Source of the DNA: an uncultured Bacilli bacterium | GTDB taxonomy: Bacteria > Bacillota_I > Bacilli_A > RF39 > UBA660 | DNA length: 64,000 nucleotides | Reading direction: 5' to 3' | Assembly: GCA_944371905.1 (NCBI GenBank) | Contig: CALVYA010000008.1 | Location: forward strand, 1 to 64,000 | Part shown: piece by piece, positions 6,905 through 15,757 of the stretch | How positions within the stretch are numbered: the first letter of the stretch is position 1 | How the letters are laid out: the number at the start of each line of letters is the position of its first letter | Notes under the pieces: generated by a model | What the model was told of the DNA's origin: nothing | What the model saw: only the letters and a program-made list of their open reading frames with translations | Databases searched by the model: none | Position numbers and translations under genes: made by a program

Positions 6905-8361
6905 TATGCCACCTCCTTAGCTATTTGGCCTTTATATCCTAATTTTTCTTCTAAGGCATAAGCAATATTTAATACATTTTCATCATCATAACATTTACCG
7001 GTGATATTTACTCCCACTGGTAAATCATTTACAAAACCATCGGGAATCGTAATTGATGGGAATCCTCCAAAGTTTCCTATTTGTAAATGTTCTTCTAAAA
7101 TAGTAGTATCCTTATCTAACATATCATCGTTTTTCTCTAATAATTTGGCTGGACCACTACCTACTGGTAAAATAACAGCATCATAGTTTTCAAATAATTT
7201 ATTCCATTCATCTACTAATAATCTTCTAACGCGTTGTGCATTATGGAAATAACGATCTTTATTTTGTGCTTGTAATACATAAGAACCTATCACGAATCTT
7301 CTTTTAATAAGAGGTGAAAAACCTTTCGTACGATAATCTTTCATCGATTCAATATAATCTCTTCCTTCACTTCTTGGTCCAAAAATAAGCCCTGTTAAAT
7401 TTGACATATTAGAAGTGGCTTCTGCACAAGAGATAACAACATAAACAGAAGCTAGAGCATTAAGAAGTGTTTTATCGACGGATACTTCTTCTACTTCCAT
7501 ACCTAAACTTCTACATACTTCAAGACAATTCTTGAAATTTTGTAAATGCTCTTTTAGTTCTTCAGTAGCATTTGGATAATTTGCAATATCACATATCTCT
7601 TTTACATAACAAAGTTTTTTACCTGTCACATTTCCGTTAAGTGACTCATATAAATGAATATTACTAGAGTCCCAACTAGTCATGTCAAGTTTATCAATAC
7701 CTTTCATAGCATCCACTACAATAGCTGCATCTTCTACACTTCTAGTTAAAGCTCCACAATGATCCAAGCTAGATGCAAAAGGAAACAATCCATAACGAGA
7801 AATCATTCCATACGTTGGTTTATATCCTACAATTCCACAATAAGCAGCTGGCTTTCTAATAGAGTCTCCCGTGTCACTTCCTGTAGCATAAGGATATACT
7901 CCTGCTGCTACTGCTGCAGCACTTCCTGAAGAAGATCCTGCACACATTCTTTTAGTATCCCAAGGATTTCTAACTATACCAGTATGCCCAGTCGTTCCAG
8001 TTCCCCCCATACCAAACTCATCCATAACTGTTTTATTAACAGGAACTGCTCCCTGTTTCGATAAATTTTCAATTGCAGTAGCGGTAAAAAAGGGAACATA
8101 ATCTTTTAAGGTATTAGATGACCCTGTACTTAAAATTCCTTTCGTACTATAGTTATCTTTAATACCATAAGGAATACCTGATAATAAATCACTAGTTACC
8201 TCTTTTTCCTTTGCATCATCTAAAATAGTAACAAAAGCATTACACTTTTCTTGCACTTGATGAGATTTTTCCAAAGATTCTTGAATTAACTCTCTAGATG
8301 TCACTTTTCCACTTTGCAATGCTTCATGGATCTCTTTAATTCCTTTATTCATGTATGTCAT
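6904..8361 (-). CDS. gatA: Asp-tRNA(Asn)/Glu-tRNA(Gln) amidotransferase subunit A
   Basis: The glutaminase subunit (amidase signature family, 485 aa) that releases ammonia from glutamine and channels it to GatB. The Ser-cisSer-Lys triad is visible: Lys68 in GIPYGIKDNY, the serines of AGSSSGSAAA (141-150), and Ser167 in GSDTGDSIRKPA. The residue before Ser167 is Asp where most family members have Gly (TGGSIR). This may be a lineage variant and I would not infer loss of activity. It overlaps gatC by 17 bp. Confidence 0.97.
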   Translation of the reverse strand: MTYMNKGIKEIHEALQSGKVTSRELIQESLEKSHQVQEKCNAFVTILDDAKEKEVTSDLLSGIPYGIKDNYSTKGILSTGSSNTLKDYVPFFTATAIENLSKQGAVPVNKTVMDEFGMGGTGTTGHTGIVRNPWDTKRMCAGSSSGSAAAVAAGVYPYATGSDTGDSIRKPAAYCGIVGYKPTYGMISRYGLFPFASSLDHCGALTRSVEDAAIVVDAMKGIDKLDMTSWDSSNIHLYESLNGNVTGKKLCYVKEICDIANYPNATEELKEHLQNFKNCLEVCRSLGMEVEEVSVDKTLLNALASVYVVISCAEATSNMSNLTGLIFGPRSEGRDYIESMKDYRTKGFSPLIKRRFVIGSYVLQAQNKDRYFHNAQRVRRLLVDEWNKLFENYDAVILPVGSGPAKLLEKNDDMLDKDTTILEEHLQIGNFGGFPSITIPDGFVNDLPVGVNITGKCYDDENVLNIAYALEEKLGYKGQIAKEVA

Positions 8362-8659
8362 TTTTATCCACCACCCTTGGTACTCTTACTTCTCTATTTA
8401 TATAGTCATCACAATTTGATAACAAGTCATCAATATCAACAGACTCTTCTACTACATCTTCTCTTAACTCATAGACAAAATTATCTAAGCAATGTGTCAT
8501 CGGTACTACTTCACTAATATTAGGAATTTGATTGATTAAGTCAATATTTTGATCAATAATTTCAAACTCATCTAATACTTGTTTGTTTTCTTCCTTCGTT
8601 AAACCAATTAATAACTTATCGGCATAATCATCTACCATCTCTTTAGTAAACTTACTCAT
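8345..8659 (-). CDS. gatC: Amidotransferase subunit C
   Basis: 104-aa GatC, the belt subunit that stabilises the GatA-GatB pair. It has the usual N-terminal helices (KLLIGLTKEENKQVLDEFEIIDQNIDLI), the linker containing VVPMTHCLDN, and a C-terminal acidic segment. First gene after the T-box. Start ATG 8659 follows AAGGAGGATAT. Confidence 0.93.
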   Translation of the reverse strand: MSKFTKEMVDDYADKLLIGLTKEENKQVLDEFEIIDQNIDLINQIPNISEVVPMTHCLDNFVYELREDVVEESVDIDDLLSNCDDYINREVRVPRVVDKNDIHE

Positions 8660-8671
8660 ATATCCTCCTTA

Positions 8672-8917
8672 CAATAAAAAAACAGTAAAACTTCCCCAAG
8701 GGACGAATTACTGTAATATCCGCGGTACCACCCTAATTATCATAAATGATCTCTTATTAAGACTAGTTTTGTTAACGGTAAACAACCGGCTTACATTACT
8801 ATTATTTCACATAAGCAACTCCGAAGTGTTATTCACAATTCCTCTTAGTGTTAGCTCCCACCATACCTAACTCGCTTATCTAGAAATGCAATTGTTACTT
8901 CTCTTCATCAACATTGA
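8672..8917 (-). promoter_or_regulatory. T-box leader, apparent Asn (AAC) specifier
   Basis: On the minus strand the T-box core AGGGTGGTACCGCG lies at 8721-8734. It is followed by a terminator hairpin (about 8681-8714; CAGTAA...TTACTG with GTCCCTTGGGGAAGT) and a T-run before gatC. Upstream, the Stem I distal region reads GCGAGTTAGG...GGGAGCTAAC. The 3' specifier strand reads GTGAATAACACTTCGG, where the codon in the specifier position is AAC (8828-8830). Uncharged tRNA-Asn would then stabilise the antiterminator and switch on gatCAB-aspS. The T-box itself is certain; the codon call depends on the Stem I fold. Confidence 0.9.
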
Positions 8918-8924
8918 TGGATAT

Positions 8925-8953
8925 AGTATAAAATAAATTCTTTTATTAGTCAA
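8925..8953 (-). promoter_or_regulatory. Promoter of the T-box/gatCAB-aspS operon
   Basis: Minus strand TTGACT (8948-8953), 17-bp spacer, TATACT (8925-8930), placing the transcript start near 8917. Confidence 0.75.
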
Positions 8954-8967
8954 GACTTTATAAAAAG

Positions 8968-9942
8968 CTATTTCCTTTTATATCTACTATTAAATTTATC
9001 AATTCTACTTTCAGGACTCTTAATTAATTGTTTAGGTTTTAATTCATACTTTATAGATGTAAATGGATATACTTCATTTGATAAAATAAGAGATTGTAAT
9101 AATAATTCGTCATTTTTAAATGTAATTTCATATGCTCCTGTATACATTCTAGAAGGTGAATTATAACATGCTGGAACATTTAAAACAATAGAATCCATTT
9201 CATTGGTATAAATACCATTATGATGGGTATGACCTCTTAATACTAAATCAAATTCCGGATTTAAATACAACTCTTTTATCTCATCATCATACTTTTGATC
9301 ATTAACAATGGTAAAAGGATGATGTAATAAAACAGTTCTATTCCCTATCGTGATTCGACTATTTTTATATCCTAAAAAATGCATATCCAATCTTCTTTTA
9401 CTAATCGTTCTTGAAATATCGATTCCATTCGGTACACTTCGATAATCATGATTTCCTAAAATATATAGCGTTGTTACACTATCGCTTTTAGGATAATTTT
9501 TAGTAAGAAAATCCACTTGATCATGAATATCTAATCTTTTAATTCTTGCTTGACTTTGATTTTCCAAAGCTTGTCCTTCGATCATATCTCCTAAATGAAA
9601 AATATATCTAATATTATTCATTTCTGCATATTCATATACTTTATTTAACATAGCAACATTTTCATAAATATTCCCTAAATGAGTATCGGAAATAACTAAA
9701 AACGTAAATTTTGATTCTATAGGAATCACAACATTATCTTGTAATGCTACTATCGGTGCCTCTGCTAATTTAAATTTTACCCCATATTCATTAAATATCC
9801 GATCAATTAAGTAACCTCTATCTTCTAGACTATGAATCTTTTTTACTACATCCGATGAATACATTCCTGTTTTCGATTTTAATTTTTGTAAAGTTACTCC
9901 TTTCTTTAATAGTTCAATTACTCTTGCATCTACTTCTAACAT
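8968..9942 (-). CDS. Metallophosphoesterase with N-terminal winged-helix-like domain
   Basis: 324-aa calcineurin-like phosphoesterase with the full two-metal motif set: SDTHLGN, GDMIEG, GNHDYR, LHHP and GHTHHNG. An N-terminal ~65-residue segment (LLKKGVTLQKLKSKTG..SSDVVKKIHSLEDRGYLIDR) looks like a DNA-binding helix-turn-helix, unusual for a stand-alone phosphoesterase. Substrate unknown; nucleic acid is possible. An extended -10 (TGTTATAAT, minus strand, 9965-9973) precedes the gene. Confidence 0.8.
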   Translation of the reverse strand: MLEVDARVIELLKKGVTLQKLKSKTGMYSSDVVKKIHSLEDRGYLIDRIFNEYGVKFKLAEAPIVALQDNVVIPIESKFTFLVISDTHLGNIYENVAMLNKVYEYAEMNNIRYIFHLGDMIEGQALENQSQARIKRLDIHDQVDFLTKNYPKSDSVTTLYILGNHDYRSVPNGIDISRTISKRRLDMHFLGYKNSRITIGNRTVLLHHPFTIVNDQKYDDEIKELYLNPEFDLVLRGHTHHNGIYTNEMDSIVLNVPACYNSPSRMYTGAYEITFKNDELLLQSLILSNEVYPFTSIKYELKPKQLIKSPESRIDKFNSRYKRK

Positions 9943-10003
9943 AATTTACCTCTTCCCTAAATTCATTATAACATTATTTTATAAAAGAATTCTAGTATTT
10001 TTG

Positions 10004-10051
10004 TTGACAATTTGTACCAATTATTGTATTATTGTATTAAGTTATTAATAC
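10004..10051 (+). promoter_or_regulatory. Promoter and palindromic operator of the ytrA-like operon
   Basis: TTGACA (10004-10009), 17-bp spacer, TATTAT (10027-10032). A perfect inverted repeat GTATTAAGTTATTAATAC (10034-10051) covers the start point. YtrA-type GntR repressors bind such palindromes at their own promoters, so autorepression is likely. Confidence 0.75.
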
Positions 10052-10069
10052 AAAGAAAGGGATGATGGC

Positions 10070-10423
10070 ATGAAGATAGAATTTGATAATTTCCGACCGA
10101 TCTATGTTCAAATAGTAGAACAATTGAAAATATCAATAGCATCTGGAAAATATCAAAGTGGTGAGCAATTACCTGTAGTAAGAAATTTAGCTAGTGACTT
10201 TAAAGTAAATCCTAATACCGTTCAAAGAGCTTTTATGGAATTAGAAAACGAAAAATTAGTCTACACTGATAGAACTAATGGTAGATATGTAACTGATGAT
10301 AAAAAGTTAATTGAAAAAGTAAAATTAGAATTAGCCAAAGAAAAAATAGATGAATTTCTAACTCATATGCATAATCTAGGTATTAATAATAAAGAAATAA
10401 TTGATTATTTAAAATCAAAATAG
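10070..10423 (+). CDS. GntR-family regulator, YtrA subfamily
   Basis: 117 aa, too short for a FadR/HutC effector domain. It has a GntR winged helix (about 1-75: IYVQIVEQLKISIASGKYQSGEQLPVVRNLASDFKVNPNTVQRAFMELENEKLV) plus a short C-terminal dimerisation helix, which is the YtrA architecture. Such proteins repress their own operon and an adjacent ABC transporter, often responding to cell-envelope stress. It is 11 bp upstream of the ATPase gene and follows a palindromic operator. Confidence 0.9.
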   Translation: MKIEFDNFRPIYVQIVEQLKISIASGKYQSGEQLPVVRNLASDFKVNPNTVQRAFMELENEKLVYTDRTNGRYVTDDKKLIEKVKLELAKEKIDEFLTHMHNLGINNKEIIDYLKSK

Positions 10424-10434
10424 AAAGGAAACAT

Positions 10435-11130
10435 ATGGAATTAGTAAAATGTAATAAGTTATACAAAGACTATGGATTTGAAAAAGTATTAAAAGATATT
10501 AATATCACAATTCCCAAAGGAAGAATTGTTGGATTATTAGGATCTAATGGAAGTGGTAAAACTACTTTAATTAAATTAATCAATGATTTAATTACTCCTA
10601 CGAAAGGAGAAGTACTTATTAATGGTGAGAAACCCGGAGTAAACAGTAAAAAAATTATCTCATATCTACCAGAGAGAACTTATTTAAATAGGGATATGAA
10701 AGTAAGCGAAATATTAGAATATTTTAATGACTTTTATTCTGATTTTGATACCAATAAAGCTATTAAATTATTAAAAAAATTAAACATTAATACAACGGAT
10801 AAATTAAAAACTATGTCTAAAGGTACAAAAGAAAAAGTTCAATTAGTATTAGTGATGAGTAGAAAAGCGGACCTATATATTTTAGATGAACCTATTGGTG
10901 GAGTTGATCCTGCGGCTAGAGATTATATATTAGATACGATTTTAACTAATTTCAATAAAGAGGCATCTATCATTATTTCAACTCATTTAATTTCTGATAT
11001 TGAAAGAATATTAGATGATGTTATCTTTATCTCTAATGGTGAAATTGTATTATATGAAGAAGCCGATAAATTAAGAAAAAAAGAAAAAAAATCAATCGAT
11101 GCTATTTTTAGGGAGATGTTCAAATGTTAA
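10435..11130 (+). CDS. ABC transporter ATPase (YtrB-like)
   Basis: 231-aa ATPase: Walker A GLLGSNGSGKTT, degenerate signature MSKGTKEKVQLVL in place of LSGGQ, Walker B DLYILDEP with GGVDP, and H-loop STHL. The MSKG signature and short length match the YtrB group of the YtrA-regulated exporters. It overlaps the permease gene by 7 bp, so the two are translated together. Confidence 0.92.
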   Translation: MELVKCNKLYKDYGFEKVLKDINITIPKGRIVGLLGSNGSGKTTLIKLINDLITPTKGEVLINGEKPGVNSKKIISYLPERTYLNRDMKVSEILEYFNDFYSDFDTNKAIKLLKKLNINTTDKLKTMSKGTKEKVQLVLVMSRKADLYILDEPIGGVDPAARDYILDTILTNFNKEASIIISTHLISDIERILDDVIFISNGEIVLYEEADKLRKKEKKSIDAIFREMFKC

Positions 11131-11915
11131 ATAAATTATTAAAATATGACGTTAAATCTTTAGCCAAAAGTTTAGTTCCATTTTATGGATTAGTTTTATT
11201 ATTAGGATTATTAGTAAGAATCTCAGGAATAGTCCAAGAACACTTTCCAGTAACTAGTTTTATTCATGGCATGATGTTAATATTCTTTATTATTTTAATA
11301 GTAGCCATTCTATTCTATACATTCTTTATATCTATTAGAAGATTTTATAGAAATGTTTTAAAAGATGAAGGATATCTAACTAATACATTACCAGTAAAAA
11401 GAAGTAGTATTATTCTATCACAAACAATTACATCCTTTGTCTTCTCTATAATCAGTACTATTATCATGGTGCTAGCATTATTAGTTGCTTTCTATACAAA
11501 AGGATCTTTAAGTGAAATATTTGAACTTATTAATAAATTATTCATCGCTATGGAAATAGAACCATGGATTGGTTACAGTTATACTATCATGACAATGATT
11601 ACTGGATATATGGGATATGTATTAATATTCTATCTTGCTTTAATATTAGGACATCAAAGATATAGTAATAAAATAGTATATTCTATTGTATATGGACTAG
11701 TTATCTATGGAGTATTGCAAGTATTATCCCTTATCACAGTAGGTCTTACTATATTAATTGATCCTAACTTAATAGAAGTTATGAATAATGAATATGCCAC
11801 CTTTAAAGACATGGCTTCCCTATTTATCTCTTCTGGAATATTAAGTATTTTAATTCCTATTGGATGTTATTTCTTATCTTGTAAATTTATCAATACTAAA
11901 TTGAACTTAGAATAA
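11124..11915 (+). CDS. ABC transporter permease
   Basis: 263 aa with about six hydrophobic helices (residues 18-35, 45-75, 100-125, 155-175, 185-210, 232-255). No enzymatic motif. It is the membrane half of the preceding ATPase. The substrate cannot be deduced from sequence; regulator context suggests envelope stress or peptide export. Confidence 0.85.
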   Translation: MLNKLLKYDVKSLAKSLVPFYGLVLLLGLLVRISGIVQEHFPVTSFIHGMMLIFFIILIVAILFYTFFISIRRFYRNVLKDEGYLTNTLPVKRSSIILSQTITSFVFSIISTIIMVLALLVAFYTKGSLSEIFELINKLFIAMEIEPWIGYSYTIMTMITGYMGYVLIFYLALILGHQRYSNKIVYSIVYGLVIYGVLQVLSLITVGLTILIDPNLIEVMNNEYATFKDMASLFISSGILSILIPIGCYFLSCKFINTKLNLE

Positions 11916-11942
11916 ACTAACAAACCATTGTTAGTTTTTTTA
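11916..11942 (+). terminator. Intrinsic terminator of the ytrA-like operon
   Basis: ACTAACAA/TTGTTAGT stem followed by a run of T. Confidence 0.8.
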
Positions 11943-11975
11943 TTATCCGATATAATAATATAGAGGAGATACATA

Positions 11976-12785
11976 ATGAAAAAATTAAAAAATATAAAAA
12001 TTATTTTTATTGATATCGATGGAACATTAACTAATAGTAAAAGATGTCTAGAAGAAGTTAATAAAGATGCTATTCAAAAAATAACAAATAAAGATATTTA
12101 TGTCGTTCTCTGTTCTGGAAGAACGAATCAATATGTATGTGATTTAAGTAAGCAAGCTAATGCTTCTTGCTATGCTATCAGTTGTAATGGCGCTTTGGTT
12201 TATGACTATCAACGAGATAAAGATATTTTTAATAGTAATCTTAATTTGCAAGAAGTCACTACTCTTTGGAATTATTGTTTAGAAAATCATTTAGGTTTTA
12301 TTATCAACACTAAAGAAATGCGTTATGGGAACCACTATTTGCATAATGTGAAAGAAAATGGCATAAAACCAATTCGTTCAATTAATGAAATTAATAATAT
12401 TGATATTTATCAAATCGTAATTACTAGTAGTGATGAACCTAAAATGAATGAACTAAAAACAATGGTAAATGAAATTCCTTCTCTATTTATGGCAAATATT
12501 TCAACTAGATTCGTAGATAACTTAACGGTTTATTTTTTTGATATTGTTAACGTTGATATTAACAAAGGTCAAGCAATAAAGCATTTACTAAATTATTTAA
12601 ATATTAAAAAAGAAGAATCAGTTTGTATTGGTGATCATATCAATGATTATCAAATGTTTAATGAAGTAGGGTTCAAAGTGGCTATGAAGAATGCTAATAA
12701 AGAACTAATAAAACAAGCGGATTATGTAACTCTATCTAATGATGAAAATGGAGTTGCTCATTTTCTTAACAATTTTATAGAATAA
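11976..12785 (+). CDS. HAD-superfamily phosphatase, Cof type
   Basis: 269 aa. Motif I DIDGTLTNS (residues 13-21), motif II near VVLCSGR, a C2B-type cap in the middle, and motif III/IV GDHINDYQMF near 215. Cof-type HADs dephosphorylate sugar phosphates, flavin precursors or pyridoxal phosphate; the substrate cannot be assigned. Good Shine-Dalgarno (GAGGAGATAC). Followed 11 bp later by an HD hydrolase gene, probably cotranscribed. Confidence 0.9.
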   Translation: MKKLKNIKIIFIDIDGTLTNSKRCLEEVNKDAIQKITNKDIYVVLCSGRTNQYVCDLSKQANASCYAISCNGALVYDYQRDKDIFNSNLNLQEVTTLWNYCLENHLGFIINTKEMRYGNHYLHNVKENGIKPIRSINEINNIDIYQIVITSSDEPKMNELKTMVNEIPSLFMANISTRFVDNLTVYFFDIVNVDINKGQAIKHLLNYLNIKKEESVCIGDHINDYQMFNEVGFKVAMKNANKELIKQADYVTLSNDENGVAHFLNNFIE

Positions 12786-12796
12786 AGAAGAAAAAT

Positions 12797-13456
12797 ATGT
12801 TAGAAAGTTATTTAGAAAAATTACAACCTTATATTTTAGAATTATTTAAAAATGATTATAGTGGACATGATTTTGGCCACTTAAAAAGAACGATGCAACT
12901 GGCTTTGTATTTGCAGCAAAAAGAAGGCGGAGATAGGACAATTATTGGAATTGCAGCACTTGTACATGACATGCATAGAGCAATGCAAATCAAAGAAGGC
13001 CACTTCGTATCTCCTAAAGATTCTCTTCCTAAAATAAGAGAATTATTAGAAAAAGTAGCTTTAACGGAAGAGCAAATCAATGAAATTTGCTATTGTGTAG
13101 AAAATCATGAACAATATAATTGGAATGGAAATAATATCACTAATATCAATGCCTTAATATTACAAGATGCTGATAACTTAGATGCTATTGGAGCCATTGG
13201 AATTGGAAGAATTTTTACTTATTGTGGAGCTAATCAAATGCCAATGTATGATGAGAATATTCCTTTAAATATTAATAGTGATTATAATGAAGATAGTGGA
13301 AATGACGAATCCGCTACCCACCACTTTTATCATAAATTATCCAAATTGAAGGATAACATGAATACTGAAACGGGGAAAATACTAGCAACTAAAAAACATG
13401 AATGTATGACTAATTTTGTTACATCTTTTTTAAACGAATGGAATGGAATTTATTAA
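12797..13456 (+). CDS. HD-domain hydrolase
   Basis: 219 aa with the HD metal set: GHDFGHLKR (residues 23-31), LVHDMHR (near 57), CVENHEQY (near 98) and QDADNLDAIGAIGIGR. It resembles the YedJ/YpgQ-type HD phosphohydrolases, which act on nucleotides or related phosphates. Substrate unknown. Weak Shine-Dalgarno, likely expressed with the HAD gene. Confidence 0.85.
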   Translation: MLESYLEKLQPYILELFKNDYSGHDFGHLKRTMQLALYLQQKEGGDRTIIGIAALVHDMHRAMQIKEGHFVSPKDSLPKIRELLEKVALTEEQINEICYCVENHEQYNWNGNNITNINALILQDADNLDAIGAIGIGRIFTYCGANQMPMYDENIPLNINSDYNEDSGNDESATHHFYHKLSKLKDNMNTETGKILATKKHECMTNFVTSFLNEWNGIY

Positions 13457-13493
13457 TATTCCACCCTTGCCTATTATTTTTTAATATAAATAA

Positions 13494-13523
13494 AAAAAGC
13501 AATCGTAATTTGATTGCTTTTTA
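13494..13523 (+). terminator. Intrinsic terminator
   Basis: AAAAGCAATC...GATTGCTTTTT hairpin with a 7-nt loop and T-run after the HD gene. The A-rich left side makes it usable in both directions. Confidence 0.8.
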
Positions 13524-13731
13524 AGTTCTTATGGAGCAATAGATAAGATAATTTGAAACCTATTACTTATAAGAAAAGTTGTTAATACAACTAATTTCTA
13601 TAATAATAATACCATAAATATTAATTAATTCCAATATAAATGATAAAATTTTATAAAAATGATGATATAATAAGTATAGTGTAAGAAGAAACTACTTAAT
13701 TTGTTATTTGGTGAAAAAGGAAGTGTTTTTT

Positions 13732-14703
13732 ATGGAACAAAATGGTATTTTTATTAGTTATCAAATGGCAGAAGCAATAGAATTGATTGAAAGTTTTGAT
13801 TTAAATATACCAGAAGAAAAAGCAAAAGCCGAAGAATCTTTACTAGAAATAAAGAAAAAATGGTTAAATGATACATTACCTGGGACCGATGTAAAAATTG
13901 GGGATAAATTTGTTGGTATGCAAGATATTTCAATAAATGATATTGTGCAAATATCATCCATAGCAAAGCAAGCAGATACCTATACTTTAGAAAATGCAGG
14001 AGCATTTCAACATATTTTGATTACTGATGAAAATGGACAATTTGCATTTGACTTTGAAAAGTTAGATAAAATTGCAACACTAGCAAGAAAAAATAACAAA
14101 AAACTAATTATTGATTCAGCAATTGTTTTTGGCGACCATTTTCCATTTAAAATTGCAAATTTAAATAAAGAAGCTATTTCCAAATTGATTGCTGAATATA
14201 CAAAGCAATTAACTGGTAAATATGGAGATATTATTGATAGAATGGATGTTTTAAATTCAGTTTTTCAAAGAGGTTACGTTTCTCCTGGAAATAATGCAGA
14301 AGAATTTTGGATTGAAAAATTTGGAGAAAATTATGGTCAAGAAATTATCAGTATTGTAAAAAATAATATAGATCCTAATAATCCCAATATCAAATTATGT
14401 TGGAATGAATTTTATTTAACAAATAGTAATTTTGAACAAAGAAAAATGGATTTTTTAAACAGAGTCAAATCTATTGATGGATTAGATGTTATTGGTGTTC
14501 AAGATAGATTTATGTCTGGAGAAAGTATAGATTATATTATTAAGTCTTTAGATGAAATTTCAATGGTTAGTAGCGAATCAAATAAAGAAGTTTGTATTAC
14601 AGAATTTGGTTGTTCTGCAAGTGGTGTTGATTTAAGAAATGGTAATGTTGAAACAACTAATTCAAAAATTCAAAATATCATGAATGCTGTAAAAAAATTA
14701 TAG
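13732..14703 (+). CDS. GH10-like TIM-barrel protein, frameshifted at an A7 tract
   Basis: Looks like glycoside hydrolase family 10 (xylanase fold). MDVLNSVF stands where GH10 has WDVVNE. IKLCWNEFYL and a GLDVIGVQDRF strand follow, and VCITEFGCSAS matches the nucleophile strand. The nucleophile glutamate (TEF) is kept, but the acid/base glutamate is Ser (NS instead of NE), so normal retaining hydrolysis is doubtful. ATG 13732 is preferred over the upstream TTG because AAGGAAGTG is well spaced. The frame ends at TAG right after seven A's (14691-14697). Reading one base fewer would continue into the next frame, 14693-15112, and add a membrane tail. Confidence 0.6.
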   Translation: MEQNGIFISYQMAEAIELIESFDLNIPEEKAKAEESLLEIKKKWLNDTLPGTDVKIGDKFVGMQDISINDIVQISSIAKQADTYTLENAGAFQHILITDENGQFAFDFEKLDKIATLARKNNKKLIIDSAIVFGDHFPFKIANLNKEAISKLIAEYTKQLTGKYGDIIDRMDVLNSVFQRGYVSPGNNAEEFWIEKFGENYGQEIISIVKNNIDPNNPNIKLCWNEFYLTNSNFEQRKMDFLNRVKSIDGLDVIGVQDRFMSGESIDYIIKSLDEISMVSSESNKEVCITEFGCSASGVDLRNGNVETTNSKIQNIMNAVKKL

Positions 14704-15112
14704 TTCTAAAAGTGATACTATAAAAAGAATTGAGGGTCGTATTTGTGATAAATTTGATTTCAATTATGGAGAGTTAAAAAAGAAAGGCTTTGATAATATA
14801 AGCACAACAGGAAGAAAAGGAGTTACTGTAGAAGACCGAACTCGTATTGATAAAAAAGCCGCTCCTTTTGATAAAAGAAGTCAAGGAGAAGTTCAAGTTT
14901 ATCAACAAATAAAAGCAAAAAATCAAATAATAAAACAACAAAAAGCACAACAAAGGCAAATGGAAAAACCTAAGACAAAAGTACTTACCCAACCATCATC
15001 TAATAGTCAAAATAGTAATAAAGGATTTGCTAATGCAATTATGCTATCATTAATTGTTAGTTTTGTCTGTGGCGCATTATTTATGGTTGTTTATATGATT
15101 ATTGGGAGGTAG
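14693..15112 (+). pseudogene. Out-of-frame continuation of the GH10-like gene with C-terminal membrane helix
   Basis: An open frame without a start codon. It lies +1 relative to the GH10-like gene and begins inside its A7 tract. It encodes a charged region (KGVTVEDRTRIDKKAAPFDK), a Gln/Lys-rich stretch (KNQIIKQQKAQQRQMEK), a Ser/Asn linker and one transmembrane helix (FANAIMLSLIVSFVCGALFMVVYMI) at the very end. The lack of any start and the perfect join at a homopolymer suggest one original gene of about 460 codons. Explanations are a true frameshift mutation, phase variation, or a sequencing indel. Confidence 0.55.
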
Positions 15113-15118
15113 TTTTAA

Positions 15119-15736
15119 ATGAATAATGATTTAAATTTAAAAGTACTAGAATCTTATGTTGAAATCGATAAAATCCATGATGATATCAATAATAAGTTAT
15201 TTAATTTTATTACAAAGGCAAACGAGTTAGTTGAATTATCCGAAGATGATTATCAAATTGAAAAAACATTAAAATTAAATAAAATATCTTTAAAAGGATT
15301 TATATTGGATTCATCTTGTTGTATCAATTTAAATATGAATAATATAATAAATTATTCAATTCAAGAATTAAAAGCATATTTAATGCAATATGAAAATAAA
15401 TATAACGAAGATTATTCAAAGTACTATTTGGCTGTTTCCTTATATGAATTGATTGAAGAAATAGAAAATTTAATTGATTCAAAAATTGGTTTAGAAATAG
15501 AAAATTTAAGTAGAATTATACCTAATATTAAAAGTATAAAAGAAATGGATAAGGCTAAATATGAAGAAGTATACTTCAATTCAAAAAATTACATAAATGA
15601 ATATTTTAAAAATTTAAAATTAGATGAAAAAACTTATAATATATGTATCCAAAGTTTAAATAACATTTTTAATTTTTATATTAGCGGATATCCAAATATT
15701 CCTGATGAATATTTATATAAAAATGATGGTTCATAA
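15119..15736 (+). CDS. Hypothetical helical protein
   Basis: 205 aa, mostly helical and acidic, rich in Asn, Ile, Leu and Lys. No signal peptide or membrane segment and no recognised motif. Two cysteines lie together (SSCCIN, about residues 64-69). Its Shine-Dalgarno (GGGAGG) overlaps the end of the previous frame, so it probably shares a transcript with the GH10-like gene and ends at a good terminator. Confidence 0.55.
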   Translation: MNNDLNLKVLESYVEIDKIHDDINNKLFNFITKANELVELSEDDYQIEKTLKLNKISLKGFILDSSCCINLNMNNIINYSIQELKAYLMQYENKYNEDYSKYYLAVSLYELIEEIENLIDSKIGLEIENLSRIIPNIKSIKEMDKAKYEEVYFNSKNYINEYFKNLKLDEKTYNICIQSLNNIFNFYISGYPNIPDEYLYKNDGS

Positions 15737-15757
15737 AGATAAACCATCATCTTTTTT
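15724..15757 (+). terminator. Intrinsic terminator
   Basis: GATGGTTcataaagataAACCATC stem followed by a T-run. It overlaps the stop of the 205-aa gene. Confidence 0.75.
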
